Source: Bacilli bacterium (GTDB lineage Bacteria; Bacillota_I; Bacilli_A; RF39; UBA660). Taken from it: a stretch of DNA of 15,446 nt. A program made the translations under genes and the position numbers. Below, in pieces: positions 1 through 5,704 of this stretch (positions within the stretch are counted from its first letter, which is position 1; every line of letters starts with the position of its first letter). Location: positions 1 through 15,446 of the forward strand of contig JAFZPS010000060.1 of the NCBI GenBank assembly GCA_017550205.1, read 5' to 3'. The notes under the pieces are model-generated. The model saw only the letters and a program-made list of their open reading frames with translations. It was not told the DNA's origin and searched no databases.

Positions 1-144
<144 letters not shown>

Positions 145-204
145 TTATTAAAGTCCTCGGTAGGATTTACTTTTATACCTACTGTCTATGGCACCAACAA
201 ATTG
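145..204 (-). promoter_or_regulatory. Ribosomal protein L10 leader (3' part truncated)
   Basis: The minus-strand RNA reads GGTGCCATAGACAGTAGG, a variable loop, then CCTACCGAGGAC. This matches the conserved core of the L10 leader, the mRNA element bound by L10(L12)4 to autoregulate rplJ-rplL; the GTAGG and CCTAC arms pair. Its position right after rplA, where rplJ is expected, supports the call. The 3' half and rplJ itself are missing because the sequence changes to rpoC at about 125-145. Confidence 0.85.
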
Positions 205-209
205 TCTTT

Positions 210-238
210 ATTATATACTATATAATCCTATTTGTCAA
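210..238 (-). promoter_or_regulatory. Consensus sigma-A promoter for the rplJ-rplL transcript
   Basis: TTGACA (233-238) and TATAAT (210-215) are separated by exactly 17 bases: a perfect match to the vegetative consensus. The -35 box overlaps the last codons of rplA. Transcription should start near 203, just before the L10 leader, which explains how rplJL is expressed separately from rplKA. Confidence 0.85.
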
Positions 239-923
239 AATTATTTTCAATTTTGATTCCAGGACCCATAGTAGAAGCTATTGAAATATTCTTAATATAA
301 TCACCTTTAACTGTAGATGGTTTAATTTTAATAATTTGTCCCATAAAAGCATCTAAGTTTTCTAAAAGGTCATTTTCACTAAATGATACTTTTCCGATTA
401 CACCATGAACATTACCAAATGTATCAGTTCTGTATTCAACACGTCCAGCTTTTACTTCTTCTACAGCTTTTTTAATATCCATTGTAACTGTACCAGTCTT
501 AGGATTTGGCATTAATCCTTTTGGTCCTAAAACCTTACCTAATTTACCAAGTAATGGCATCATATCAGGTGTAGCTATCATTGTGTCAAATTCAAACCAA
601 TTTTCTTTTTCAATTTTTTCTAAGATGTCAGTATCTCCAACAAAATCAGCTCCAGCTGCTTTAGCTTCAGCTGCTTTTGGTCCTCTAGCAACTACTAAAA
701 CTTTATTATTTTTACCAGTTCCTTTAGGAAGTACTATAGCACCTCTTAATTGTTGATCTGCTTTTTTAGTATCAAGATTTAATCTTACAGCTATTTCGAT
801 TGAACCATCGAATTTACTAGTTGAAGTTTCTTTAACTAATTTAACAGCTTCTTCTTTTGTATATACTTTTCCTTTTTCTATTTTAGAAACGGCTTCAGTA
901 TACTTTTTACTTCTTTTTCTCAT
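228..923 (-). CDS. rplA: 50S ribosomal protein L1
   Basis: A complete 231-residue L1, the usual length. It binds the L1 stalk of 23S rRNA, helps release deacylated tRNA from the E site, and in many bacteria represses its own operon by binding the mRNA. Family segments are clear: N-terminal MRKRSKKYTEA, RGAIVLPKGTGK (about 60-71), a middle domain with ATPDMMPLLGKLGKVLGPKGLMPNPK, and AGRVEYRTD and STMGPGIKI near the end. The start is fixed by AAGGAGG seven bases before the ATG. It follows rplK with a 68-base spacer that can fold into a hairpin, and should be co-transcribed with it. The last codons carry the -35 box of the next promoter. No terminator is seen after it. Confidence 0.98.
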   Translation of the reverse strand: MRKRSKKYTEAVSKIEKGKVYTKEEAVKLVKETSTSKFDGSIEIAVRLNLDTKKADQQLRGAIVLPKGTGKNNKVLVVARGPKAAEAKAAGADFVGDTDILEKIEKENWFEFDTMIATPDMMPLLGKLGKVLGPKGLMPNPKTGTVTMDIKKAVEEVKAGRVEYRTDTFGNVHGVIGKVSFSENDLLENLDAFMGQIIKIKPSTVKGDYIKNISIASTMGPGIKIENNFDK

Positions 924-939
924 TTTATTTCCTCCTTAT

Positions 940-967
940 GTGGTAAAAGCGGTTTTATCCTTCCACT
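940..967 (-). promoter_or_regulatory. rplK-rplA spacer hairpin, possible L1-binding site
   Basis: The spacer RNA reads AGTGGAAGG, about 14 bases, then ACCAC, ending just upstream of the rplA Shine-Dalgarno. GTGG pairs with CCAC. The same GTGG-(G/A)AGG...ACCAC pattern occurs in the rplK leader (1459-1512). Two copies in one operon suggest a translational control site for L1; the assignment is inference. Confidence 0.4.
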
Positions 968-992
968 AGGTTATACCTAAATGTACTTAGTA

Positions 993-1424
993 TTACTCTT
1001 CTCCTTCTATAGCAATACCCATGTTTTTTGCAGTTCCTGCAACTTGCTTCATAGCACTTTCAATATCATAAGCATTTAAATCAGGTAATTTGATTTCAGC
1101 TATTTCCTTTAATTGTGCCTTAGTAATAGTAGCAACTGTCTCTTTAGATCCTTTAACAGAACCTTTCTTAACCTTAGCAAATTTCTTTAATAAGAATGCT
1201 GTAGGTGGAGTTTTAATTACGAAATCAAAACTTCTATCTTCATAAATTGAGATTTCTACTGGTAATACATCACCCATTTTATCTCTTGTTGCATCATTGT
1301 ATCTAGTACAGAAATCTTGAAGATTAATTCCTGCAGGTCCTAAAACAGTACCAACTGGTGGAGCTGGATTAGCTTTTCCTGCTTCAATTTGTAATTTTAT
1401 TTTCTTTACTGCTTCCTTTGCCAC
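993..1424 (-). CDS. rplK: 50S ribosomal protein L11
   Basis: A complete 143-residue L11, part of the GTPase-associated centre where elongation factors and the stringent factor act. The Pro-rich N-terminal switch ([15 protein letters not shown], about 20-34), [10 protein letters not shown] and the rRNA-binding C-terminal segment ending [12 protein letters not shown] are all present. I place the start at the GTG at 1422-1424, followed by AKEAVKK as in the family; AGGAGG lies eight bases upstream. An upstream in-frame GTG (1431-1433) overlaps that Shine-Dalgarno and cannot be the start. It is first gene of rplK-rplA, with its own promoter (1546-1574) and a structured leader. Confidence 0.97.
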   Translation of the reverse strand: MAKEAVKKIKLQIEAGKANPAPPVGTVLGPAGINLQDFCTRYNDATRDKMGDVLPVEISIYEDRSFDFVIKTPPTAFLLKKFAKVKKGSVKGSKETVATITKAQLKEIAEIKLPDLNAYDIESAMKQVAGTAKNMGIAIEGEE

Positions 1425-1458
1425 GAAAAACACCTCCTATAAAATTTTAGTTTTCGCG

Positions 1459-1512
1459 AGTGGTACAAATAGCTCGATCCCGCTTTTAAAAATGCGAACT
1501 TTGCCTCCCACT
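1459..1512 (-). promoter_or_regulatory. rplK leader hairpin, possible L1 autoregulatory site
   Basis: In the about 110-nt leader of rplK, AGTGGGAGGC (1503-1512) can pair with ACCACTCGCG (1455-1464) through AGTGG/CCACT, enclosing a GC-richer loop (GTTCGCATTTTTAAAAGCGG) that can itself form a small stem. The motif repeats in the rplA spacer. Ribosomal protein L1 is the usual repressor of this operon; that it binds here is inference. Confidence 0.4.
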
Positions 1513-1545
1513 AAATCTATATATAAAAATAAATATAGCCATTAA

Positions 1546-1574
1546 ATAATAACATAAATATACTTATAATGCAA
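1546..1574 (-). promoter_or_regulatory. Promoter of rplK-rplA
   Basis: TTGCAT (1569-1574), a 17-base spacer and TATTAT (1546-1551), with TG one base upstream of the -10 (extended -10). The -35 lies within a 9-bp A/T inverted repeat (1557-1565 with 1573-1581) that starts at the nusG stop codon. Confidence 0.7.
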
Positions 1575-1579
1575 GTATA

Positions 1580-2113
1580 TTATGCATTTTCTATTTGACT
1601 TAACTCAACTTCTACTGAAGTTTCTTGTCCGAATAAGTCAACAAGTAAGTTAACTTTACCATTTGGTAGATCAACCGAATCAACAGTACCAAACATTCCT
1701 TGGAATGGTCCAGCAATGATTTTTACCTTAGCACCTTCACTTAATTCAGTATCAACATCCATTCTACTAATTCCCATATTTCCTAGGATTTTATCCACCT
1801 CATATGGTTGTAATGGTGTTGGTTTAGCACCTTTTCCAGAAGATCCAATGAATCCTGTAACACCAGGTGTATTACGTACTACATACCAAGCTTCATCAGT
1901 CATAACCATTTCTACTAAAATGTATCCTGGAAACATCTTTTTAACTTTTTCTTTTGTAACTCCATCTTTTACTTCAACAACTTTTTCTTCTGGAATTACT
2001 ACTCTATAGATATAATCTTGCATATCCATAGATTCTGCTCTCATCTCAAGTTTTTCTTTTACTTTATTTTCATGTCCTGAATAAGTATTAACTACATACC
2101 ATTGTTTATCCAT
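1580..2113 (-). CDS. nusG: Transcription elongation/antitermination factor NusG
   Basis: A complete 177-residue NusG, the usual length for Bacillota. The NGN domain (about 1-110) binds the RNA polymerase clamp; MDKQWYVVNTYSGHE, FPGYILVEM and WYVVRNTPGVTGFIG are characteristic. The C-terminal KOW domain (about 125-165: EGAKVKIIAGPFQGMFGTV, then NGKVNLLVDLFGQ) contacts ribosomal protein S10 or Rho in other bacteria. The start is supported by AAGGAG upstream of the ATG. It follows secE by 11 bases, so the two are one operon; rplK then has its own promoter. Nothing unusual in the protein. Confidence 0.98.
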   Translation of the reverse strand: MDKQWYVVNTYSGHENKVKEKLEMRAESMDMQDYIYRVVIPEEKVVEVKDGVTKEKVKKMFPGYILVEMVMTDEAWYVVRNTPGVTGFIGSSGKGAKPTPLQPYEVDKILGNMGISRMDVDTELSEGAKVKIIAGPFQGMFGTVDSVDLPNGKVNLLVDLFGQETSVEVELSQIENA

Positions 2114-2124
2114 AATTTCACTCC

Positions 2125-2442
2125 TTAAAATAATGACTTAATTAATGCAAATATTACATCTATTGCATAAAAGAATAATCCACAAAATACAACAAATACT
2201 ATTGTTGCAATAGAATATTTAATCATATCCTTTTTACTAGGCCAATGAACTTTTAAAAATTCACTCTTTACACCATGACAAAATATTCTAAACTTAGTAA
2301 ATATACTCTTTTTTTCAGTAGTTTTAACTTCCTTTTTCTTAGGAGTAGTCTTAACTTCTTTTACTTCTTTTTTCTTAGTTTTAGTCTTTATACTTTTAGT
2401 ATTATATTTGTCTTCAATAACTTTTTTTCTTACTTCAGCCAT
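2125..2442 (-). CDS. secE: Preprotein translocase subunit SecE
   Basis: A 105-residue SecE, the tail-anchored clamp subunit of the SecYEG channel. The core is C-terminal: the amphipathic segment VKSEFLKVHWPSKKD (about 58-72), with the conserved W-P-S, followed by one membrane helix (about 76-100). The family core in Bacillota is only about 60 residues; here about 45 extra N-terminal residues are extremely Lys/Thr/Glu-rich (KTKTKKKEVKEVK and repeats), probably a disordered, positively charged cytosolic tail. Translation starts at the ATG with GGTGA five bases upstream. It leads the secE-nusG operon from a strong promoter (2500-2528). The usual rpmG neighbour is absent. Confidence 0.95.
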   Translation of the reverse strand: MAEVRKKVIEDKYNTKSIKTKTKKKEVKEVKTTPKKKEVKTTEKKSIFTKFRIFCHGVKSEFLKVHWPSKKDMIKYSIATIVFVVFCGLFFYAIDVIFALIKSLF

Positions 2443-2473
2443 ATTTCACCATTCCTATATTTTTTCAAAATAA

Positions 2474-2491
2474 AAACACTTCCAAGTGCTT
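2474..2491 (-). promoter_or_regulatory. Hairpin plus T-run at the start of the secE leader
   Basis: AAGCACT, loop TGGA, AGTGTTT forms a 7-bp stem with one G-T pair, followed by TTTTTATTTT. It falls within a few bases of the predicted transcription start, upstream of the secE Shine-Dalgarno. It could be a 5' stabilising stem or a weak attenuator, and could also serve as the 3' end of the upstream gene. Confidence 0.5.
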
Positions 2492-2499
2492 ACGAATAT

Positions 2500-2528
2500 A
2501 AAATACCATAAACTACTAGAAATGTCAA
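2500..2528 (-). promoter_or_regulatory. Promoter of secE-nusG
   Basis: TTGACA (2523-2528, perfect -35), a 17-base spacer and TATTTT (2500-2505). It begins five bases past the stop codon of the preceding gene. Confidence 0.7.
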
Positions 2529-2532
2529 CATT

Positions 2533-3249
2533 TTAACCAATAAAATTACTAATCATAACAATACACATAATTATACATATTAATATTAATAATACAATTG
2601 GAATTAACGCCATATTTAAAAATGCAGCTTCACTTATTCCATTTATTTGTCTATATATAAGATCATTTACTTTCTTATTAGTAATTTCAGCCTCACTTGG
2701 TTCATTAATAGGAGTAACAACAGCACTTCCTTCTTCTCCAAGTTGTCTTTCTAAATCCTCTAAATCTCTCTTTCTCTTTTCTAAAGCATACTCACAAAAA
2801 TACACTGAAGCATTTCTTTGAATAACTCCTCTATAATAAGGCACATCATCTTGAGGAATAAATTGAGCAAAAGAATCAAAATTTTCTTTTAAAAAATCAG
2901 GATTCATATAATTCAAACTATTAGTATATATACCAACTTGTATTAAAGAAGATCTAAATATATCCTCCCTCATCATTTCTTTTGCTAAATCATAATCCTT
3001 AGATAATTCAACTAATTTTTTAAATTGAACATATCGATCATCATTATTTAATACATTTATTTCTGTAGGATAAAACACATCAATACAGTATCCATGTTCA
3101 TGAATATATTTTAGTGCACGATCCATATTTAAAAAAATAGAGCGCATTTCTTCCTCAGAATAATGGCTTTTAACCCATTCTGATAATGTAACAGATTCAA
3201 CTTCATTATTATTTCTAGAATTTAAACTAGTAACAACAGCCTTTTCCAT
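2533..3249 (-). CDS. Tail-anchored protein of unknown function, possible degenerate kinase fold
   Basis: I do not recognise this 238-residue protein. The start is the ATG at 3247-3249 with AGGGTGA upstream; an in-frame GTG nine bases earlier lies in that site. The last 27 residues (about 211-237) are one hydrophobic membrane helix with almost nothing after it, so the protein is probably anchored by its C-terminus with the rest in the cytosol. Residues about 22-80 (LSEWVK, then ALKYIHEHGYCID, then PTEINVL) resemble the helix-E and catalytic-loop region of protein kinases (ALxYLHxxGxxHRDLKPxNIL) with the catalytic HRD lost. Residues 155-175 are charged and helical. It sits between sigH and secE, where yacP and rpmG are in Bacillus, as a single gene between a terminator and the secE promoter. 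The kinase-like reading is a weak inference. Confidence 0.8.
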   Translation of the reverse strand: MEKAVVTSLNSRNNNEVESVTLSEWVKSHYSEEEMRSIFLNMDRALKYIHEHGYCIDVFYPTEINVLNNDDRYVQFKKLVELSKDYDLAKEMMREDIFRSSLIQVGIYTNSLNYMNPDFLKENFDSFAQFIPQDDVPYYRGVIQRNASVYFCEYALEKRKRDLEDLERQLGEEGSAVVTPINEPSEAEITNKKVNDLIYRQINGISEAAFLNMALIPIVLLILICIIMCIVMISNFIG

Positions 3250-3272
3250 ACATATCACCCTATCTTAATATA

Positions 3273-3301
3273 ATGATACAACAAAACATAAAAAAAGACA
3301 A
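3273..3301 (-). promoter_or_regulatory. Possible promoter of the tail-anchored gene
   Basis: TTGTCT (3296-3301), 17 bases, TATCAT (3273-3278). The -35 is inside the 3' arm and T-run of the upstream terminator. An alternative -10 is TATATT (3267-3272). The predicted leader is under 20 nt. Confidence 0.45.
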
Positions 3302-3316
3302 TTTCAAATATTGTCT
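3290..3316 (-). terminator. Intrinsic terminator of mrnC-rlmB-sigH
   Basis: AGACAAT (3310-3316), loop ATTTGAA, ATTGTCT (3296-3302), then a T-run (3290-3295): a perfect 7-bp stem. The sigH stop codon TAG overlaps the stem. Confidence 0.8.
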
Positions 3317-3905
3317 ATTTACAGTAATATGCTTTAACTTTACTTCTTAATATATTTCGTGCTCTTCTACTTTTAAATTCTACTGAACTCATAGGTATAT
3401 CTAATAATTTACTTATTTCTTTATAAGTAAAACCATTTATTTTCAGTTCAAGTATTGCCCCTGCTTCTATTGATAGATTAAATATTACATCTTTAATTAT
3501 CTTCTCTAATCCATTAAAAGAATCCCTTACTTTAGGATTTTCTTTAATATCCTCAACACAATACTCTACTTCACTAATTTCAATAGTATCTAAATTATTA
3601 CATACACTATTATATATTTTTCTAACAAAACCAGATAAAGACCTTTTCATACAAATAATTACAAATGTATAAAATAAAACATTCTTTGAATTATTATAAG
3701 TATAAAGAGCTTTATAAAAAGAAACTAAAGCTTCCTGATAAAAATCCTCAAATTCATAACCACTACCAATAAATCTTCTGTAGTATTCATAACTTAAATT
3801 ATGAATTATTGGAGTATACTTTTTTAATAACAAATTAGTAGAATTCTCATCATTTTCTTGAACCATATATATTAGTTCATTATCATTTAATTTTTTATAA
3901 TCCAT
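3315..3905 (-). CDS. sigH: Sigma-70 family RNA polymerase sigma factor, SigH position
   Basis: A 196-residue alternative sigma factor. Region 2 (about 23-98) shows the helix LLLKKYTPIIHNLSY, the core-binding EFEDFYQEALVSFYKAL and the -10 recognition/melting helix NVLFYTFVIICMKRSL. Region 4 (about 135-190) has a helix-turn-helix GFTYKEISKLLDIPMSSVEFKSRRA typical of -35 binding. Length and location between rlmB and secE-nusG match B. subtilis sigH (Spo0H), which in that organism serves post-exponential and competence genes; the job here cannot be read from the sequence. AGGGTAA precedes the ATG. It is last gene of mrnC-rlmB-sigH, five bases after the rlmB stop, and is closed by a terminator. 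The yacP gene normally between rlmB and sigH is missing. Confidence 0.87.
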   Translation of the reverse strand: MDYKKLNDNELIYMVQENDENSTNLLLKKYTPIIHNLSYEYYRRFIGSGYEFEDFYQEALVSFYKALYTYNNSKNVLFYTFVIICMKRSLSGFVRKIYNSVCNNLDTIEISEVEYCVEDIKENPKVRDSFNGLEKIIKDVIFNLSIEAGAILELKINGFTYKEISKLLDIPMSSVEFKSRRARNILRSKVKAYYCK

Positions 3906-3910
3906 TTACC

Positions 3911-4609
3911 CTACTTTCTATTTCGGATTACTTCATATATCATTATTCCTGCCGCTACACTAGCATTTAAACTATTAGTTTCCCCATACATTGGTATTTT
4001 GGCAAGAAAATCACATTTCTTAGCTACTAAATCACTAATACCCTTACCTTCATTACCTATTACTAAAGCAATTTTACCACTATAATCTATAGTTCTATAG
4101 TCAACACTATTTTCTAAAGCAGTACCTACTATCCAATATCCTGCTTCTTTAAGTCTTTCAATAGTATTAACTAAATTACTAACAGAAACTAAATTAACAT
4201 TATCTAGTGTACCAACACTAGTCTTCATAACAGTAGCATTAACTTGAACTTGTCTATCACGAGGTAAAATTATTGATTTAACTCCCGCAGCTTCACAAGT
4301 TCTAATAATAGCTCCCAAGTTATGAGGATCTTCTAAATGATCTAATAATACTACAAATTCATCACCAGTATTAAGAAAATCATTTAATTCCATATATTTG
4401 TAATCCGGAATATCTAGGATTATACCTTGATTTACCCCAGGACACAAATGGTCAATTTCACGTTTTGATTTAATTTCTACATTCAAATTATTCTTTTCTA
4501 TAAGAGAAATTATATTTTTATCATCAAAACCTTCTTGAATTATTACTTTTCTAACTTTTTTATTTTTTTTAAGTAGATCTTCTGCTACATTTCTTCCCAT
4601 TACTAACAT
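3911..4609 (-). CDS. rlmB: 23S rRNA 2'-O-methyltransferase RlmB (TrmH/SpoU family)
   Basis: A 232-residue SPOUT methyltransferase. An N-terminal substrate-binding domain starts MGRNVAEDLLKK (about 4-15). The knotted catalytic domain carries motif 1 (LDHLEDPHNLGAIIRTCEAAG, 89-109), motif 2 (ALVIGNEGKGI, 181-191) and motif 3 (NSLNASVAAGI, 212-222), which form the S-adenosylmethionine pocket. Family members of this type methylate G2251 in the 23S rRNA P-loop; the close relative TrmH acts on tRNA, but the N-terminal domain and context favour RlmB. The ATG lies four bases past the mrnC stop, with only a weak Shine-Dalgarno (AAGATAAGA), suggesting translational coupling. It is the middle gene of mrnC-rlmB-sigH. 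Confidence 0.93.
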   Translation of the reverse strand: MLVMGRNVAEDLLKKNKKVRKVIIQEGFDDKNIISLIEKNNLNVEIKSKREIDHLCPGVNQGIILDIPDYKYMELNDFLNTGDEFVVLLDHLEDPHNLGAIIRTCEAAGVKSIILPRDRQVQVNATVMKTSVGTLDNVNLVSVSNLVNTIERLKEAGYWIVGTALENSVDYRTIDYSGKIALVIGNEGKGISDLVAKKCDFLAKIPMYGETNSLNASVAAGIMIYEVIRNRK

Positions 4610-4613
4610 AATC

Positions 4614-4985
4614 TTATCTTAAAATGAAATTCATAATTTCATTTACCCTTTCTGTATTTCCATCTAAGTATAAATAACCAATTAATGCTTCTAATCCAGT
4701 TGCATATTTATAAGTTATAATATCACAACTCTTAGGGTGAGATGTTGTCTTATAATTTCTAGCTCTTTTAACTATATCCAATTCCTTTTCAGATAGATAA
4801 TTATTATCAATCATCTCTGTTAAGAATTTAGCCTGATTAATAGCACTAACGTACTTTAATGCCTCAGTCTGTAGATCATTAACGTTTCCTATACCCTTAT
4901 TAATTAAATATTTTCTAATATAGTCTTCATATACAGTGTCTCCCATATATGCAAGAACTAATACATTAACTTCTAATAAGTTCAT
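4614..4985 (-). CDS. mrnC: Mini-ribonuclease III
   Basis: A 123-residue Mini-RNase III, a stand-alone RNase III catalytic domain without a dsRNA-binding domain that matures 23S rRNA ends in Bacillota. The signature LAYMGDTVYEDYIR (11-24) supplies the catalytic Asp16 and Glu20; YKYATGLEALIGYLYLDG (92-109) supplies the second acidic pair around Glu99. RARNYKTTSHPKS (74-86) corresponds to the conserved RNxK...PK RNA-contact segment. The ATG is preceded by GGTGATTTT and by an extended -10 promoter only 15 bases away, so the leader is very short. It opens the mrnC-rlmB-sigH operon. Its usual direct neighbour cysS is separated from it here by a 201-aa gene. Confidence 0.95.
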   Translation of the reverse strand: MNLLEVNVLVLAYMGDTVYEDYIRKYLINKGIGNVNDLQTEALKYVSAINQAKFLTEMIDNNYLSEKELDIVKRARNYKTTSHPKSCDIITYKYATGLEALIGYLYLDGNTERVNEIMNFILR

Positions 4986-5000
4986 AAAATCACCATCTTC

Positions 5001-5009
5001 ATTATAACA
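5001..5009 (-). promoter_or_regulatory. Extended -10 promoter of mrnC-rlmB-sigH
   Basis: TGTTATAAT directly after the T-run of the preceding terminator. No good -35 is seen. Predicted transcription start is about 9-10 bases before the ATG, so the leader holds little beyond the GGTGA site. Confidence 0.65.
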
Positions 5010-5010
5010 T

Positions 5011-5034
5011 AAAAAAAGTCCTACAAAGGACTTT
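5011..5034 (-). terminator. Intrinsic terminator of the 201-aa gene
   Basis: AAAGTCCT, loop TTGT, AGGACTTT followed by Ts: a perfect 8-bp stem (5015-5022 with 5027-5034) that overlaps the stop codon of the gene it ends. Confidence 0.88.
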
Positions 5035-5638
5035 ATTGTTTAATGAATACTTTATTTGATTCTTTTCCACTATTATGATATCTATTTAAAATAGTTGATA
5101 GTTTGTTTTCATCAGCTTTTTCTTCTGCCTTTTTAACTGTTTCAAGAATACTCTTCATTTCATCAATTGCTTTTGCTATTCTTGAATCAATATCATCAGA
5201 AACTATAGAACCACTTTCTTTTAATTTAACAGCTTCTACATAATCACACAATGCCTTACCATATAATGATGCATATCTACCATAATATAAATATCTTCTA
5301 ATTGCATCCTTTTTGCATGCTACTAAGTTTTCATATCTTGTATAGCTATCATTATCCTTATATTTAAAAGGATTATTATGAAGATCATAATTATCATCCC
5401 AAATATTTATATCATTATAATCAAATTCCATTCCCGCAATTATATAACTAAAATATTCTTCTTTTATTTCACCATCCATATTAACAGGATATGCAATTTT
5501 CATAGTCTTTTCATCTACATCTGTAGTAAAATGTACTACATTCATATGATAATCATAATCTAATAGAATATATTTAGAATAAATCTTCTCATATAATTCT
5601 TTAAATCCATCAAACATTTCTCTATCAATTTTTTTCAT
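5033..5638 (-). CDS. Unrecognised 201-aa soluble protein
   Basis: I do not recognise this protein. It has no signal peptide or membrane segment. Residues 1-90 are rich in Tyr, Asp and Asn and look like an alpha/beta fold (MKKIDREMFDGFKELYEKIY, then NVVHFTTDVDEKTMKIAY, later GMEFDYNDINIW). Residues about 95-135 are aromatic and basic (YENLVACKKDAIRRYLYYGRYASLYGKAL), and residues 140-185 are charged and helical (SRIAKAIDEMKSILETVKKAEEKADENK), possibly a coiled coil. The ATG is supported by AGGTGA upstream. It has its own extended -10 promoter and terminator, so it is monocistronic. It separates cysS from mrnC, which are adjacent in B. subtilis. Codon use matches its neighbours, so I see no sign of recent transfer. 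Confidence 0.85.
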   Translation of the reverse strand: MKKIDREMFDGFKELYEKIYSKYILLDYDYHMNVVHFTTDVDEKTMKIAYPVNMDGEIKEEYFSYIIAGMEFDYNDINIWDDNYDLHNNPFKYKDNDSYTRYENLVACKKDAIRRYLYYGRYASLYGKALCDYVEAVKLKESGSIVSDDIDSRIAKAIDEMKSILETVKKAEEKADENKLSTILNRYHNSGKESNKVFIKQ

Positions 5639-5657
5639 AATTAATCACCTGCGTCTT

Positions 5658-5666
5658 ATTATAACA
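5658..5666 (-). promoter_or_regulatory. Extended -10 promoter of the 201-aa gene
   Basis: TGTTATAAT, 19 bases upstream of the ATG, right after the cysS terminator. The predicted leader is about 12 nt and consists mainly of the AGGTGA ribosome site. Confidence 0.6.
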
Positions 5667-5673
5667 GATTTAT

Positions 5674-5704
5674 AAAAAAAAGAAAGTAAAATTTACTTTC
5701 TTTT
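5674..5704 (-). terminator. Intrinsic terminator of cysS
   Basis: A near-perfect inverted repeat: AAAAGAAAGTAAA (692-704 arm, in the 5600-5700 block) against TTTACTTTCTTTT (5678-5690), followed by more Ts. The stem is AT-rich but long; the cysS stop codon overlaps it. Confidence 0.75.

Noticed and set aside
1716..2009. Plus-strand reading frame opposite nusG, and similar ones opposite secE, dusB, clpC and mscL
   Set aside because: All lie wholly or largely inside secure minus-strand genes, have no Shine-Dalgarno and carry composition typical of antisense readings.
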